Of a DNA stretch of 64,000 bases, positions 20,103 to 29,078 are shown in pieces. The stretch covers positions 558,001 through 622,000 of the forward strand of contig NZ_AADV02000001.1 of NCBI RefSeq assembly GCF_000167195.1, given 5' to 3'. The DNA is from Crocosphaera watsonii WH 8501 (GTDB lineage: Bacteria; Cyanobacteriota; Cyanobacteriia; Cyanobacteriales; Microcystaceae). A model generated the notes under the pieces. That model was not told the origin of the DNA. It worked only from the letters and a program-made list of their open reading frames with translations, and searched no databases. How positions within the stretch are numbered: position 1 is the first letter of the stretch; each line of letters starts with the position of its first letter. The translations under genes were made by a program, and so were the position numbers.

Positions 20103-20672
20103 AATTATCGTCGTCTTTATGTTCCTGGTGGAACCTATTTTTTCACAATAGTTACTTATCAAAGACGGCCTTATTTTGCTAATTCAGATAATGTGAATAA
20201 ACTTCGTACAGCAGTAGCAACTGTCAAAAAAGAAATGCCTTTTAATATTTTTGGTGCAGTTATTTTACCTAATCATCTTCATTTTCTTTGGGTATTACCT
20301 CCTAATGATAAAAACTATTCTAAACGTATTGGACACATTAAAACCCTATTTACAAAATCATTTCGGGGTAATAACGCTTTACCTAAGACGGTTTCTATTT
20401 CTCGACAAAAACACCGTGAAAGTAATGTTTGGCAACGACGTTTTTGGGAACATACAATACAAGATGAATCAGAGTTAGAAACTTATTTGAATTATATTCA
20501 CTATAATCCAGTTAAACATGGTTTAGTTTCTTGTCCCCATTTGTGGTCATATTCAAGTTTTCATAGTTTGGTTCAAAAAGATGGATATTCATCTAGTTGG
20601 GGATGTGTTTGTCAGGGAAAATTAGATAAAATTCCTAATTTTGATAACATTAAAAATTATGTTGGTGAATGA
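20103..20672 (+). CDS. REP-associated tyrosine transposase (RAYT, Y1_Tnp), 5' end altered by IS
   Basis: This is a single-domain HUH nuclease of the IS200-like/RAYT type. The HUH pair is in LPNHLHFLW and the catalytic Tyr is in LNYIHYNPVKHG; the N-terminal motif is YRRLYVPGGTYFFTIVTYQRRPYF. RAYTs cut single-stranded DNA at REP palindromes, and one lies 55 bases downstream. IS-C inserted at the gene's first codons. Without the IS no ATG is visible upstream; with it, the IS contributes ATG at 20055 in frame (MVKSGINFGETFSANPNYRR), so a fusion start is possible. Expression is uncertain. Confidence 0.8.
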   Translation, partial: NYRRLYVPGGTYFFTIVTYQRRPYFANSDNVNKLRTAVATVKKEMPFNIFGAVILPNHLHFLWVLPPNDKNYSKRIGHIKTLFTKSFRGNNALPKTVSISRQKHRESNVWQRRFWEHTIQDESELETYLNYIHYNPVKHGLVSCPHLWSYSSFHSLVQKDGYSSSWGCVCQGKLDKIPNFDNIKNYVGE

Positions 20673-20726
20673 CAGATATTGTTAGAGATTATGTAAGAAT
20701 TGTTTTTTACCCTAGTCTAGTGGTAA

Positions 20727-20743
20727 GGTGGGCAATGCCCACC
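20727..20743. repeat. REP-like palindrome GGTGGGCA-A-TGCCCACC
   Basis: This perfect 8-bp stem with a one-base centre lies between the convergent RAYT and Abi genes. RAYT genes typically sit next to the REP palindromes they act on. It could also act as a bidirectional terminator. Similar GGTGGGC/GCCCACC repeats are common in cyanobacterial genomes. Confidence 0.6.
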
Positions 20744-20757
20744 CTACTCAATTTAAT

Positions 20758-21666
20758 TTAGGTCTTTCTATGTTTGTGCGTTTCACTCAAAAAAACTATA
20801 AGTGTAGATGCTGCACCAACAGCTAATTTTGCGTGTCTTGGTTGTAAACCTTTGCTTGAATTGGATTTACCATGACCAGTACCATAGTGATTTCTTAACT
20901 CAGCAATTCCTTGAGTAATTGTTGCTAAATTACTGAGTAGGTTTTTAATAGTGTCACTTGCTTTCGCTTTGTCAGGAATATCTTCTGGAGTTAACTCTAA
21001 TTGCTTAACAGTAAGCTTAACAAGTTTAGTCAACTTTTCCTTTTTGGTAAATTGTATATTGCATTCTTCTAATATGCTTTTACAACAAGTTTCTCCTGAC
21101 TCCTTCGCAGTACCTATTGCTAATTCTGGATCATGATTAATAGCTTTTTCCATACGCTCAAGTTGTTTGGAAATATATTCATCATCAATACCTGAGAATA
21201 ATTCTTGAACTAACGGTATTCCTGGTAAGATTGATGTTCCTATAAACTGGCCTTTAAAGATTGGTTTCTTTGAAATTTGTCCTTTTTCAATTATTTGATA
21301 TCCATCGTTTTTTAAGTGTTTATTATAAAGTTCACAGAGTTTTTGTGCTTCGTGAATATCTTGTCTGACAACAGGATGAATAGTTTCACAAAGAAATCTG
21401 AGAAAAGTCTCATCATCACCCCTTATTAAGTTAAATCTTGGATCATCAAAAATCCAGTCTATTGGCCAGTCATTATTATTAACAGTATGTTGCCATATAT
21501 CTTGTTCAGCATTGTTAAATCTGCCATCAAAAGACTCCAGAGATTCTAAATCCCAAATTCTTGAAAGAAACTCAATTTCTTCCAGTCGACCATACAATTC
21601 AATCTCCTCCAAGAATATTGAATCTATAATATCTCTTCTTGTAACTTCTGTAATTTTAGTGTCCAT
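20758..21666 (-). CDS. Abortive-infection family protein (AbiJ N-terminal-like + Abi_C)
   Basis: The 302-residue protein has two parts. Residues 30-110 (IWDLESLESFDGRFNNAEQ, then DWIFDDPRFNLIRGDDETFL) resemble the AbiJ N-terminal domain family that often precedes Abi_C. Residues 185-300 are an Abi_C domain, with AIGTAKESGETCCKSILEE, IAELRNHYGTGHGKS and QPRHAKLAVGAASTLIVF. Proteins of this type are linked to phage resistance by growth arrest, but the activity of this one is unknown. It is a single gene, convergent with the RAYT, in a stretch rich in mobile elements. The start ATG at 21666 is the only in-frame candidate before the conserved region. Confidence 0.75.
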   Translation of the reverse strand: MDTKITEVTRRDIIDSIFLEEIELYGRLEEIEFLSRIWDLESLESFDGRFNNAEQDIWQHTVNNNDWPIDWIFDDPRFNLIRGDDETFLRFLCETIHPVVRQDIHEAQKLCELYNKHLKNDGYQIIEKGQISKKPIFKGQFIGTSILPGIPLVQELFSGIDDEYISKQLERMEKAINHDPELAIGTAKESGETCCKSILEECNIQFTKKEKLTKLVKLTVKQLELTPEDIPDKAKASDTIKNLLSNLATITQGIAELRNHYGTGHGKSNSSKGLQPRHAKLAVGAASTLIVFLSETHKHRKT

Positions 21667-21724
21667 TGCAGTTTCTTACTCGTCAAGCTAAAAAACATTT
21701 TAGTGATTGTTTGTCTTTCGCTTG

Positions 21725-21753
21725 GCTAAAACCCATATTTCATGGATTTTAGC
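21725..21753 (-). terminator. Stem-loop after nrdA
   Basis: Twelve-base arms (GCTAAAACCCAT / ATGGATTTTAGC, one mismatch) with a five-base loop follow the nrdA stop by about 20 bases. There is no T run on the minus strand, so intrinsic termination is only possible. Confidence 0.35.
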
Positions 21754-21773
21754 TTAATTGCATTTCCCAGAGA

Positions 21774-24700
21774 TTAATTAGCACAAGCAGTACAATTATT
21801 ATCAGACTCTTTAAAATCGTCTTTCTGAACTGTCCTAACGTAATATATCGCCTTACAACCTTCTTTCCAAGCTAATAGTAACGTCTCAAAAATATCCTTA
21901 GCAGTCAAACAGCGTTCTGGTTCATCAGCAAAGTAAACACCCTGATTCAAATTAAACAACAATTCCATAGAAATTCCTGTATCTATCCATTGTTGAATAG
22001 TTGCAACCGCTTTGACCACTTTTTGTTGTTCTAGGGTCTTATTTTCGTGATAAAACCAGAAAGATTCTTTAATAAATGGAGGTGCAATAGGAATCGTTCC
22101 CTTAGCCCATTTATCGTAAAAGAAACGACTATAAACAGGGAGAATACTAGCCGTACAACCCTGTACCAAAGAAGAAGAAGTATTAGGGGCGATCGCAGTG
22201 ATATGGGAGTTACGAATACCATAAGTTTTTATGTCTTCTGATAACTGCACCCAACGCTCTTTTTTAGAAGCATTTTCAACGAACCAATCAACAGGTTTTG
22301 AACCTATTAATAACCCTTTACTCCAGTCGCTTCCCTCGAAAGCGTTATAAGGACTTCTTTCTTTGGCCAACTCCATAGATGTATGGGTACACCAATAACC
22401 TACCTCTTCAAATAAGTTACTAATTTCGGTTATATTTTCGTAGGTTAAACCCTTTTTAGCCAACCAGTCAGCTAACCCCATACAACCAACTCCAACGGTG
22501 CGATATCTATCGTTATGTGCCTTTGCATCGTTAAATGGAGGGTTAGTAATATCGATAGTATTATCCAGAATACGAACAGAAATATTACAAAGATAATCCA
22601 GTTCTTCTTCCTCAATATTGGCTAAATTTAAGCTAACTAAATTACAGCAATGAGCAAACTTTCCAGGAGTAACATTGGAAAAAGATTCCGTACATTGTCC
22701 TGTCAAAATGCCATTAAACATTCCTAAATGACGTTTTGGTTCGCTGAAGCAATAAGTATCATCATAACGACAAGTTAACTCTACCTTTTCGACACGAATA
22801 AACTGACTCGCTTCTCGCTGTGGTTCCCTCAAGTTCCACTGTAAACGATTAGTTTTTAATCCGAGTTCTCCTAACTGGAATAAACCATTAGATGAGATCA
22901 ATAAACGATATTTTGCCTGACAAAAATAGTCTTGATATCCTCCCTTTCCATCAGGAAGAGATCGATAACCCATCTCGTCCATTTTGACCACTTTAGAATC
23001 CACCCCTAATGTTTGTAACATCAGACGAATATCTAAAAGAAATTGTTGATGAGTCGAAGCAACTTGTAGAGATTCATTGTCACCATTTCTAGCAACAGTT
23101 CCATCAGCATCTAATAACCCTGCAAGCCATTCTAAACGAGATTGTATGGTGTAACCATTAACAGGAACGGTAAATTTAGCAGGGATATCTAACGGCAGTT
23201 TACAAACAATTCTATCTTGATTTACATCATCATAAACTGCTACTTCATCCCGTTCAATGCGCCAACTTTTATCCCCATAACTTCCTCCGTAATACTTATT
23301 ACGAACGGTAACAAATGGTAGTAGTTCTTTCTTTTCACCATATAAATCTATCTCTGGTTTTCCCATACCGTCATGACTTCCATCACCACTAAAAAAGCCT
23401 GATGTATAAGCATAGGGAAAATCGATGTCATTCTCTGATTCCACTAAAGGAAGACGATATTTAATCAATTTATCTCCCTCTTGTAAATCTTTGGCCTCAA
23501 CAATTTTTACTTTGCCTTTGTAATTTTCTTGAACATGAAACTTATGATAATAAGTACAGTCCAAGGACTCACCATTAGAAAAGTGAACCTTTAACAAAGG
23601 TTGATTTTCTCCTGTCTTTTTAACTAAAACTTCCGACCATTCTGAACCATTCCAAATATTAACCTTTTCTCCTGCTACATCAGCGATCGCTATTTGTCCC
23701 CTATCTGTTAAAATTTTTGTTTCAGGGGCAACACATAAATTTACACCCGGAATATAGCCCACGTGCTTATTCGGATTAGCCTTATTAATAGTATCTTTAA
23801 AAGCTAAATAAGGCATCCCTGTTTCTACCTGCGATCGCATTATTGTTTTAAACAATTCACGAGCATTAACACGCTTATACAGAGTAATTTCTCTATCTAA
23901 TTCCGCCTCGATTAAACCATAAGCTTCCTCAAACTTTTCTCCCCATAATTCTGCTAACTCAATACCCAACTTTTCTTTGACTTGATAGGGATCAACTAAA
24001 GTCCATTCCTCTTTATTTTCCACCCGACGCATAAATTCATCGGTCAATATTAACTGAGGAAAAACATCATAAGCTTTGCGTCTTTGATCCCCGTTTTCTG
24101 TTTGTATCTCTAAAAATTCTGGTACATCTAAATGCCAAATATCCAGTCCAACGGTAACAGCACCGGCCCTTCTTCCTCCTTGGTTAACGGCGATCGCAGT
24201 ATCATTTAACAACTTAATCCAAGGAATAACCCCCCCAGAAGCGTTATTTTTCCCCATCACCCAGCTACCAGTGGCCCGAATACGACTGACATTAACCCCA
24301 ACACCACCGCCATTTTTGGAGATCCTCGCAGTGTTGGTAATCTCTTCAAAAATGCTCTCTAAGTTGTCGTCTATAGACAAAATGAAACAACTGGTCAAAG
24401 ACCCCCCCGGAACCCGTAAATTAGCTAAAATAGGGGTTGCCAGAGACACTTTACCCTTGGCTATGGCTTCATAAAATCGTTTTGCCCAAGGTAATCTATT
24501 TTCAGGGCTTTCTACCGTTGCCAATAGTAAAGCACAGGTTAAGAAAGCTTCTTGGGGAAGTTCATCGTCCAAAAGGTAACGACTGGTTAACAAAACCGCT
24601 CCAGCGTAGTCGTAGTCAGTATCCCAGTCTGGATTAATCCAACTTCCAGCCTCTTGTAATTCTGCTGTAGAATAGGTTAAGAGACGATTATCGTATTGTT

Positions 24701-25124
24701 TAGCATCTATTTTAGTCTTTGCTACAATTTCATAGTTACCATACTGATAACCCCTACTGACTAGGGTATCTTTCCAGAGACTCCAGATATGCAGTCTTCC
24801 GGCAATATAACGCCAGTCTGGTTCATCGGGACTACACATTTCCAAAGCACAGTTAATTAGGTTATCCTGGATCTCCCTGGTGGTGATACCGTCCCGTAAA
24901 CGAGTTGTTAACCCTGCTTCTAAGGCAATACTGTTTACTTCTCGATCAGCACAGGCCCAGTCTACCACTGCCCGAATCTTGACTATATTTAACGCAGTCC
25001 AAGATCCGTCCCGTCGTCTCACTCTAATCTTACTCTCTCCTAACTGTGAATGGTAAAGAGAAGAGGTTTGAGTGTCGCCATGAGAGGTTTGTTTAGGGGA
25101 AGTTAAGACGGTGGGTTGCATCAT
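21774..25124 (-). CDS. nrdA: Ribonucleoside-diphosphate reductase large subunit, with an intein
   Basis: The precursor is 1116 residues. Removing the intein (464-810) leaves 769, normal for a cyanobacterial class I alpha subunit, which reduces ribonucleotides for DNA synthesis. The N-terminal ATP-cone lies around RVRRRDGSWTALNIVKI. The barrel includes SLTSCFILSI with a redox Cys, NGGGVGVNVSRI and PNTSSSLVQGCTASILPVYS. The tail CTACAN carries the C-terminal Cys pair. The radical-site motif NLCxE is split: NL precedes the intein and CTESF follows it, so catalysis needs splicing. Paired NrdR-like boxes lie 94-152 bases upstream. No nrdB partner is in the window. Confidence 0.93.
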   Translation of the reverse strand: MMQPTVLTSPKQTSHGDTQTSSLYHSQLGESKIRVRRRDGSWTALNIVKIRAVVDWACADREVNSIALEAGLTTRLRDGITTREIQDNLINCALEMCSPDEPDWRYIAGRLHIWSLWKDTLVSRGYQYGNYEIVAKTKIDAKQYDNRLLTYSTAELQEAGSWINPDWDTDYDYAGAVLLTSRYLLDDELPQEAFLTCALLLATVESPENRLPWAKRFYEAIAKGKVSLATPILANLRVPGGSLTSCFILSIDDNLESIFEEITNTARISKNGGGVGVNVSRIRATGSWVMGKNNASGGVIPWIKLLNDTAIAVNQGGRRAGAVTVGLDIWHLDVPEFLEIQTENGDQRRKAYDVFPQLILTDEFMRRVENKEEWTLVDPYQVKEKLGIELAELWGEKFEEAYGLIEAELDREITLYKRVNARELFKTIMRSQVETGMPYLAFKDTINKANPNKHVGYIPGVNLCVAPETKILTDRGQIAIADVAGEKVNIWNGSEWSEVLVKKTGENQPLLKVHFSNGESLDCTYYHKFHVQENYKGKVKIVEAKDLQEGDKLIKYRLPLVESENDIDFPYAYTSGFFSGDGSHDGMGKPEIDLYGEKKELLPFVTVRNKYYGGSYGDKSWRIERDEVAVYDDVNQDRIVCKLPLDIPAKFTVPVNGYTIQSRLEWLAGLLDADGTVARNGDNESLQVASTHQQFLLDIRLMLQTLGVDSKVVKMDEMGYRSLPDGKGGYQDYFCQAKYRLLISSNGLFQLGELGLKTNRLQWNLREPQREASQFIRVEKVELTCRYDDTYCFSEPKRHLGMFNGILTGQCTESFSNVTPGKFAHCCNLVSLNLANIEEEELDYLCNISVRILDNTIDITNPPFNDAKAHNDRYRTVGVGCMGLADWLAKKGLTYENITEISNLFEEVGYWCTHTSMELAKERSPYNAFEGSDWSKGLLIGSKPVDWFVENASKKERWVQLSEDIKTYGIRNSHITAIAPNTSSSLVQGCTASILPVYSRFFYDKWAKGTIPIAPPFIKESFWFYHENKTLEQQKVVKAVATIQQWIDTGISMELLFNLNQGVYFADEPERCLTAKDIFETLLLAWKEGCKAIYYVRTVQKDDFKESDNNCTACAN
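22695..23735 (-). other. NrdA intein (347 aa) with LAGLIDADG endonuclease domain
   Basis: The intein begins CVAPETKILTDRGQIAI (block A), with block B at LDCTYYHKFHV (TxxH). The homing endonuclease motifs are TSGFFSGDGSHDG and LEWLAGLLDADGTVA. The C-terminal splicing block is TYCFSEPKRHLGMFNGILTGQ, followed by the extein Cys. The last two residues are Gly-Gln instead of the usual His-Asn, a rare variant known from some RIR1-type inteins. The +1 residue is the enzyme's own radical Cys. Confidence 0.92.
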
Positions 25125-25217
25125 TTATACTACTTAGGACTAATGAAATAACTAATAACTTTGTACTTTAATTTCAGGTAAGTTTATGTCAACTTGAAAA
25201 GGACACTTTCTGGTTAT

Positions 25218-25233
25218 ACCACATATATGGTGT
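25218..25233. promoter_or_regulatory. NrdR-like box 1 upstream of nrdA
   Basis: The sequence ACCACATATATGGTGT is a near-perfect dyad matching the general form of NrdR boxes (ACAC-W-ATATAT-W-GTGT). It lies about 94 bases before the nrdA start. It pairs with a second copy 43 bases away. Confidence 0.5.
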
Positions 25234-25260
25234 TATTTGTCCAATGATGATAGATTAATA

Positions 25261-25276
25261 ACCCTATATGTGGATC
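25261..25276. promoter_or_regulatory. NrdR-like box 2 upstream of nrdA
   Basis: ACCCTATATGTGGATC is, on the other strand, similar to box 1 (CCACATATAGGGT). The 43-base start-to-start spacing is close to four helical turns, consistent with cooperative binding of the repressor NrdR. It is weaker than box 1. Confidence 0.4.
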
Positions 25277-25361
25277 ATGGGATTTTTACCTTAACTTGTT
25301 TTGCTCCCTATGATTGTGATTTTCACTACATTAACTGAATATGTTCTGATATCTTCTAATT

Positions 25362-27054
25362 AGGGTTTGCTGAAAAAGTTTCTCCAAAATTTATGCCACT
25401 TTTGACCAAGAATTTTCTGACAAATCAATAAGTTTTAGTACATAAAAATTGTTTAAAGTATAATCAAAATTAATGAAAGGCGGTTTGATGAGTTCCCCTG
25501 TTCTATTATTAGTAAATAAGGACAAAAAAAGCGACAAAAACTGCCTCAGAAGTTTAGAAAGATTGACAACTAAAAATGTAATAGCAATAGATGTAATGGA
25601 GGTTTCAGGGAGTTTTGTCATCACGAGATTTAGGCTAAATCTTCGTTTAGCTTGTCCAAACTTTCCCTCAATAGCATTACGGAAGCATTCATCGGAGTGG
25701 GCTTGTTTCTTTTCTTCTTCACTGACATTTTTCGGAGGTCTTCCTAACTTCGGACCACTGATTCTTATCCCTCTTTCCTTACACCAATTTCTGTTTTCCC
25801 TAGTTCGATAAATTTTATCTACATGGACGGATTCGGGATAATAGCCAAACGTTTCTTTATACTTTTCTACTTGTTCTTTTAAATGACAAGATTCATTGAA
25901 GTTTTCCCAACTTATTTTTTCTAGAAACATATAGTTATCTACACAGCTTACTGAGAGTTTAGCTCCAAACTCTATTGGTTTTCCTGCTTTTCCCCTCACT
26001 ATTGGACGAATATGCGGTTGAGTTAAACTTACAATTCTTTGAGGAACACTCTGGGTCTTATTCTCCCACATTGACTGTTGTTGTTCATAAACTTTTTTGA
26101 TAGTCTCTAGACAATTTTTCTGTCTTTTACTCAGATTTTCCAGGGAAGCCCCAGCTTGAATTAAGTCTTCTATATTTCCTAAATTTTTCTTAAGGTATTT
26201 TAACTGTTTCCCGATAGCTTTTCTTCTTTCTTGATAAGATACTTTTCGTTTTTTAGCTACTTTTAAGTATTCCTTTCTAGCAATTATTCTAGAAGTTCTC
26301 GGCTTTTTTCTCAATTTTACTCTTAATGGTTTATAAAGATTATCTATTATTATTTCTGTCTCAATTCTGGCTTGATTTAATATGCCTAAATCCGTTGGGT
26401 ATTTGATGTCTGCTGGCGCACAAGTCGCATCTAAAATTAGTTTACCTTTATTTTTTATTTTTTCTCCTTTTTCTTGGAGACAATCCTTTTTTTTTACTTC
26501 TTTATCACTCTTGTCTATTTCTCTTTTTACTATTTTTTTATTGATTTTGTTTATCAATTCTCCATCAATTCTTTTCCTAAAATGAACTAGCATTGAAGAT
26601 TCCAGTGGTGGCTCTTGTTGATAACAATTTAAACCTATAAAGTATTGTAGATAAGGATTTTCTCTAATCTGTTCTATAGTTTCTCTATCACTTGTTCCTA
26701 ATTTTTCCTTAATAATTAATGTCCCTAATGCCATTCTAAATAGTTTGGCTGGCGCACCTTTTTCTGCTGAAAAAAGTTTAGCATATTCTTCCTCAAAATC
26801 ATCCCAAGGTATCAACTCTGCCATGATTACCCAACGATTATTGGGGGACAATTTGCCCTCGAAAGGTAATTCAAATTTTTCTGGGGGCGGTAAAGGTTGC
26901 TCCTCTTTTCGATACATTTGTTCTTGACCAACAACTGGGAGGTGTTTCTACCAATTATAGCGGTTTGTAGCCGACAAAGCTGATCTTTTTTGCGATCGCG
27001 AATATGGGTGTAACCTTTTAAAGAATAGGGTTTTGCTTTTATTCAGCAAACCCT
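25362..27054 (-). mobile_element. IS-C, copy 2 (intact, AATT target duplication)
   Basis: The copy is 1693 bp with AGGGTTTGCTGA and TCAGCAAACCCT ends and AATT at 25358..25361 and 27055..27058. It is inserted into the 3' part of a glycosyltransferase gene. It is the only copy here with an uninterrupted transposase. Confidence 0.95.
25391..26917 (-). CDS. IS-C transposase, intact (508 aa)
   Basis: This is the full-length reference for the four copies. Residues 20-120 form the DUF772-like N-terminal domain (MALGTLIIKEKLGTSDRETI, then SSMLVHFRKRIDG). A Lys/Glu-rich coiled region (160-290) splits the catalytic core. The DDE triad is in LILDATCAPADI, SVHVDKIYRTREN and AIEGKFGQAKRRF. It could supply transposase in trans to the three defective copies. 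Close to IS5/IS1182-group transposases; the exact family is not certain. Confidence 0.9.
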   Translation of the reverse strand: MYRKEEQPLPPPEKFELPFEGKLSPNNRWVIMAELIPWDDFEEEYAKLFSAEKGAPAKLFRMALGTLIIKEKLGTSDRETIEQIRENPYLQYFIGLNCYQQEPPLESSMLVHFRKRIDGELINKINKKIVKREIDKSDKEVKKKDCLQEKGEKIKNKGKLILDATCAPADIKYPTDLGILNQARIETEIIIDNLYKPLRVKLRKKPRTSRIIARKEYLKVAKKRKVSYQERRKAIGKQLKYLKKNLGNIEDLIQAGASLENLSKRQKNCLETIKKVYEQQQSMWENKTQSVPQRIVSLTQPHIRPIVRGKAGKPIEFGAKLSVSCVDNYMFLEKISWENFNESCHLKEQVEKYKETFGYYPESVHVDKIYRTRENRNWCKERGIRISGPKLGRPPKNVSEEEKKQAHSDECFRNAIEGKFGQAKRRFSLNLVMTKLPETSITSIAITFLVVNLSKLLRQFLSLFLSLFTNNRTGELIKPPFINFDYTLNNFYVLKLIDLSENSWSKVA

Positions 27055-27603
27055 AATTAAAACACAGGCAAAACTCGTCCATTGGGGTCTAAAAGGCGTA
27101 TTCTGGACAGGTATGGGGACATTATAAGCATCAAGCAGCTTGGTAATAGGTCCAGTTGCTGCACCATCGATAAACTGACTGATAGGGGAATGATAGCGAA
27201 AACAGCTAATTTGTGGGGTTTCATCGGGCCATTCGAGACGGGGACTGATTAAACCCGCTTCGGGATGCTTTTCTAAAGCGGTTTCTAGAGAAGCTATCGC
27301 CCCAGGCCTAAGGATGGTATCACTATTAAGCAACAAATAAGCTTTAGCAGTAATTGCTTTGATTCCTACGTTGTTACCCGCAGAAAACCCACCGTTAACG
27401 GGTGAGGGAATTAAAGTTACCCAAGATTCCCACTGATATTCCTTAATAGCTTGTTCTAAAATAGGAAGAGAATCATCCCCAGAGTCGTTATCCACTAACA
27501 TTACTTTATGACGCGAACTGTCTATTTGGGGTTGGAGGGATTGTAAAGAGTCGATCACCAGTTTTGGGGTTCGATAGTTAATAATAACAACAGCTAGATC
27601 CAT
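27043..27603 (-). pseudogene. Family 2 glycosyltransferase, C-terminus lost to IS-C
   Basis: The frame reads AVVIINYRTPKLVIDSLQS, MLVDNDSGDDSLPIL, NGGFSAGNNVGI and LLLNSDTILRPGAIASLE, the nucleotide-sugar-binding and metal-binding (DxD-like NSDT) core of GT2 rhamnosyl/WcaA-like transferases. It ends at SFACVLI, where IS-C inserts and supplies the stop RVC*. On the far side of the IS, IRR continues as in the family, then the frame stops soon after, so the C-terminal half is gone. Probably inactive. Confidence 0.8.
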
Positions 27604-27655
27604 TTTCTTTGTAAATTTGCTAACCTTTTCTTAGGGTATCATTACTTGAAACATT

Positions 27656-27763
27656 ATGGTTAAAATTATTGGTTGTCGTTCCTTAGGAACACAGAAGGTT
27701 TATGATATTGGGGTGGAAAAAGATCACAATTTTTTGTTAGCCAATGGTTCCATTGCTTCTAAC
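27656..27763 (+). other. Split DnaE intein, C-fragment (36 aa)
   Basis: It ends in Ser-Asn before extein Cys-Phe-Asn, with the splicing residues of the naturally split DnaE inteins ([12 protein letters not shown] block). It is functional only with the N-fragment fused to the N-terminal DnaE half encoded elsewhere. Confidence 0.95.
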
Positions 27764-29008
27764 TGTTTCAATAAATCTCACTCCACAGCCTATGCTTATG
27801 TTACCTATCAAACCGCTTATTTAAAGGCAAATTATCCCGTTGAATACATGACGGCATTATTAACAGCTAGTAGTGATAGTCAAGATAAGGTGGAAAAATA
27901 TCGGGAAAACTGTCAAAAAATGGGCATTGATGTTTTGCCACCCGATATCAATCTCTCCAAAAAAGATTTCACTCCCATAGATAAACAAATTCTCTTTGGT
28001 TTGTCAGCGGTTAGAAACTTAGGGGAAGGGGCGATCGAGAACATTTTAAAAGCACGAGAAGAAGAAGAAGGAGGGTTTAAATCCTTGGCAGATTTTTGTT
28101 GTCGTGTTGACCTTCGTTCGGTAAATAAAAGGGCTTTAGAAACCTTGATTTATGCCGGAGCTTTTGATGCACTTAATGCCAATCGTCAACAATTAATTAA
28201 TGACTTAGAATTGGTTATTCCTTGGGCGCAAAAACGAACCAAAGAAAAAGAAAGTGGTCAACTAAATCTTTTTGACTTAGTGAGTGATAACAATGGGGAA
28301 ACAACAGAATCAAAAAACGATTTTCAGCAGGCACCCAGTACGTCTCCTGTGGAAGCTTATTCCTTACAAGATAAATTAAGATTAGAAAAAGAACATTTAG
28401 GATTTTATGTATCGGAACATCCTTTAACAGCCCTTAAAAAAGCAGCAAAGTTATTATCACCGATTAACTTAAATGAAATAGCAGAACAGAAAAAAAATAC
28501 AAAAGTTAGTGCTGTTATTATGGTTAATGAGGTCAAACAATACACAACTAAGAAAGGCGATCCTATGGCTTTTCTAGTTTTAGAAGATGGATCAGCACAG
28601 GTGAAAGGGGTTTGCTTTCCTGAAACTTACAAGAAAGTTCGTGAGGTTTTAACTGAAGATTCTCGACTCATTGTTTGGGGAAAAGTTGACCACAGAGAGG
28701 ATAAAATTCAACTAATTGTTAACGATGCTGAACCGGTAGAAACAGTCAGAATGGTAATGGTAAAATTGAGTGTTGAACAAGCAAGAAATAGAGACTATTA
28801 TTCTAGTTTAAAAAGGATTCTTCGTGACAATGCTGGAGATAAAAATAAATCAAAAATCCCGGTAATTGCCATTATTGGAAGTGGAGAAAATCGTCAATTA
28901 ATTCGCTTAGGTGAAGATTATTGGGTACACAATGATAAATCTGTGGTTGAAGCTCTGAGAAATGCTAAGTTTGATGCTTTTCCTACCCCCCTAGTGAGTA
29001 ATTCTTGA
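27656..29008 (+). CDS. dnaE: DNA polymerase III alpha subunit, C-terminal half with split intein C-fragment
   Basis: In many cyanobacteria dnaE is encoded by two distant genes whose products are joined by trans-splicing. Here residues 1-36 are the DnaE intein C-fragment (starts [11 protein letters not shown], ends [14 protein letters not shown]), and the C-extein begins [20 protein letters not shown]. The extein carries the rest of the polymerase core ([30 protein letters not shown]), an OB-fold ([18 protein letters not shown]) and the C-terminal domain. The intein C-fragment matches what I recall of the Crocosphaera watsonii one, the best organism clue here. The N-half gene is outside the window. 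Confidence 0.95.
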   Translation: MVKIIGCRSLGTQKVYDIGVEKDHNFLLANGSIASNCFNKSHSTAYAYVTYQTAYLKANYPVEYMTALLTASSDSQDKVEKYRENCQKMGIDVLPPDINLSKKDFTPIDKQILFGLSAVRNLGEGAIENILKAREEEEGGFKSLADFCCRVDLRSVNKRALETLIYAGAFDALNANRQQLINDLELVIPWAQKRTKEKESGQLNLFDLVSDNNGETTESKNDFQQAPSTSPVEAYSLQDKLRLEKEHLGFYVSEHPLTALKKAAKLLSPINLNEIAEQKKNTKVSAVIMVNEVKQYTTKKGDPMAFLVLEDGSAQVKGVCFPETYKKVREVLTEDSRLIVWGKVDHREDKIQLIVNDAEPVETVRMVMVKLSVEQARNRDYYSSLKRILRDNAGDKNKSKIPVIAIIGSGENRQLIRLGEDYWVHNDKSVVEALRNAKFDAFPTPLVSNS

Positions 29009-29078
29009 TCAACAGAACCAGTCAGTCCCCCTTTTGATAAGATTATAATATTTGAAAAACTCAAACAATATACCTTTC

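Noticed and set aside
23400-23735. NrdA frame interruption as a foreign gene insertion
   Set aside because: Continuous frame, intein blocks A and B, endonuclease motifs and the C-terminal splicing block identify it as an intein.
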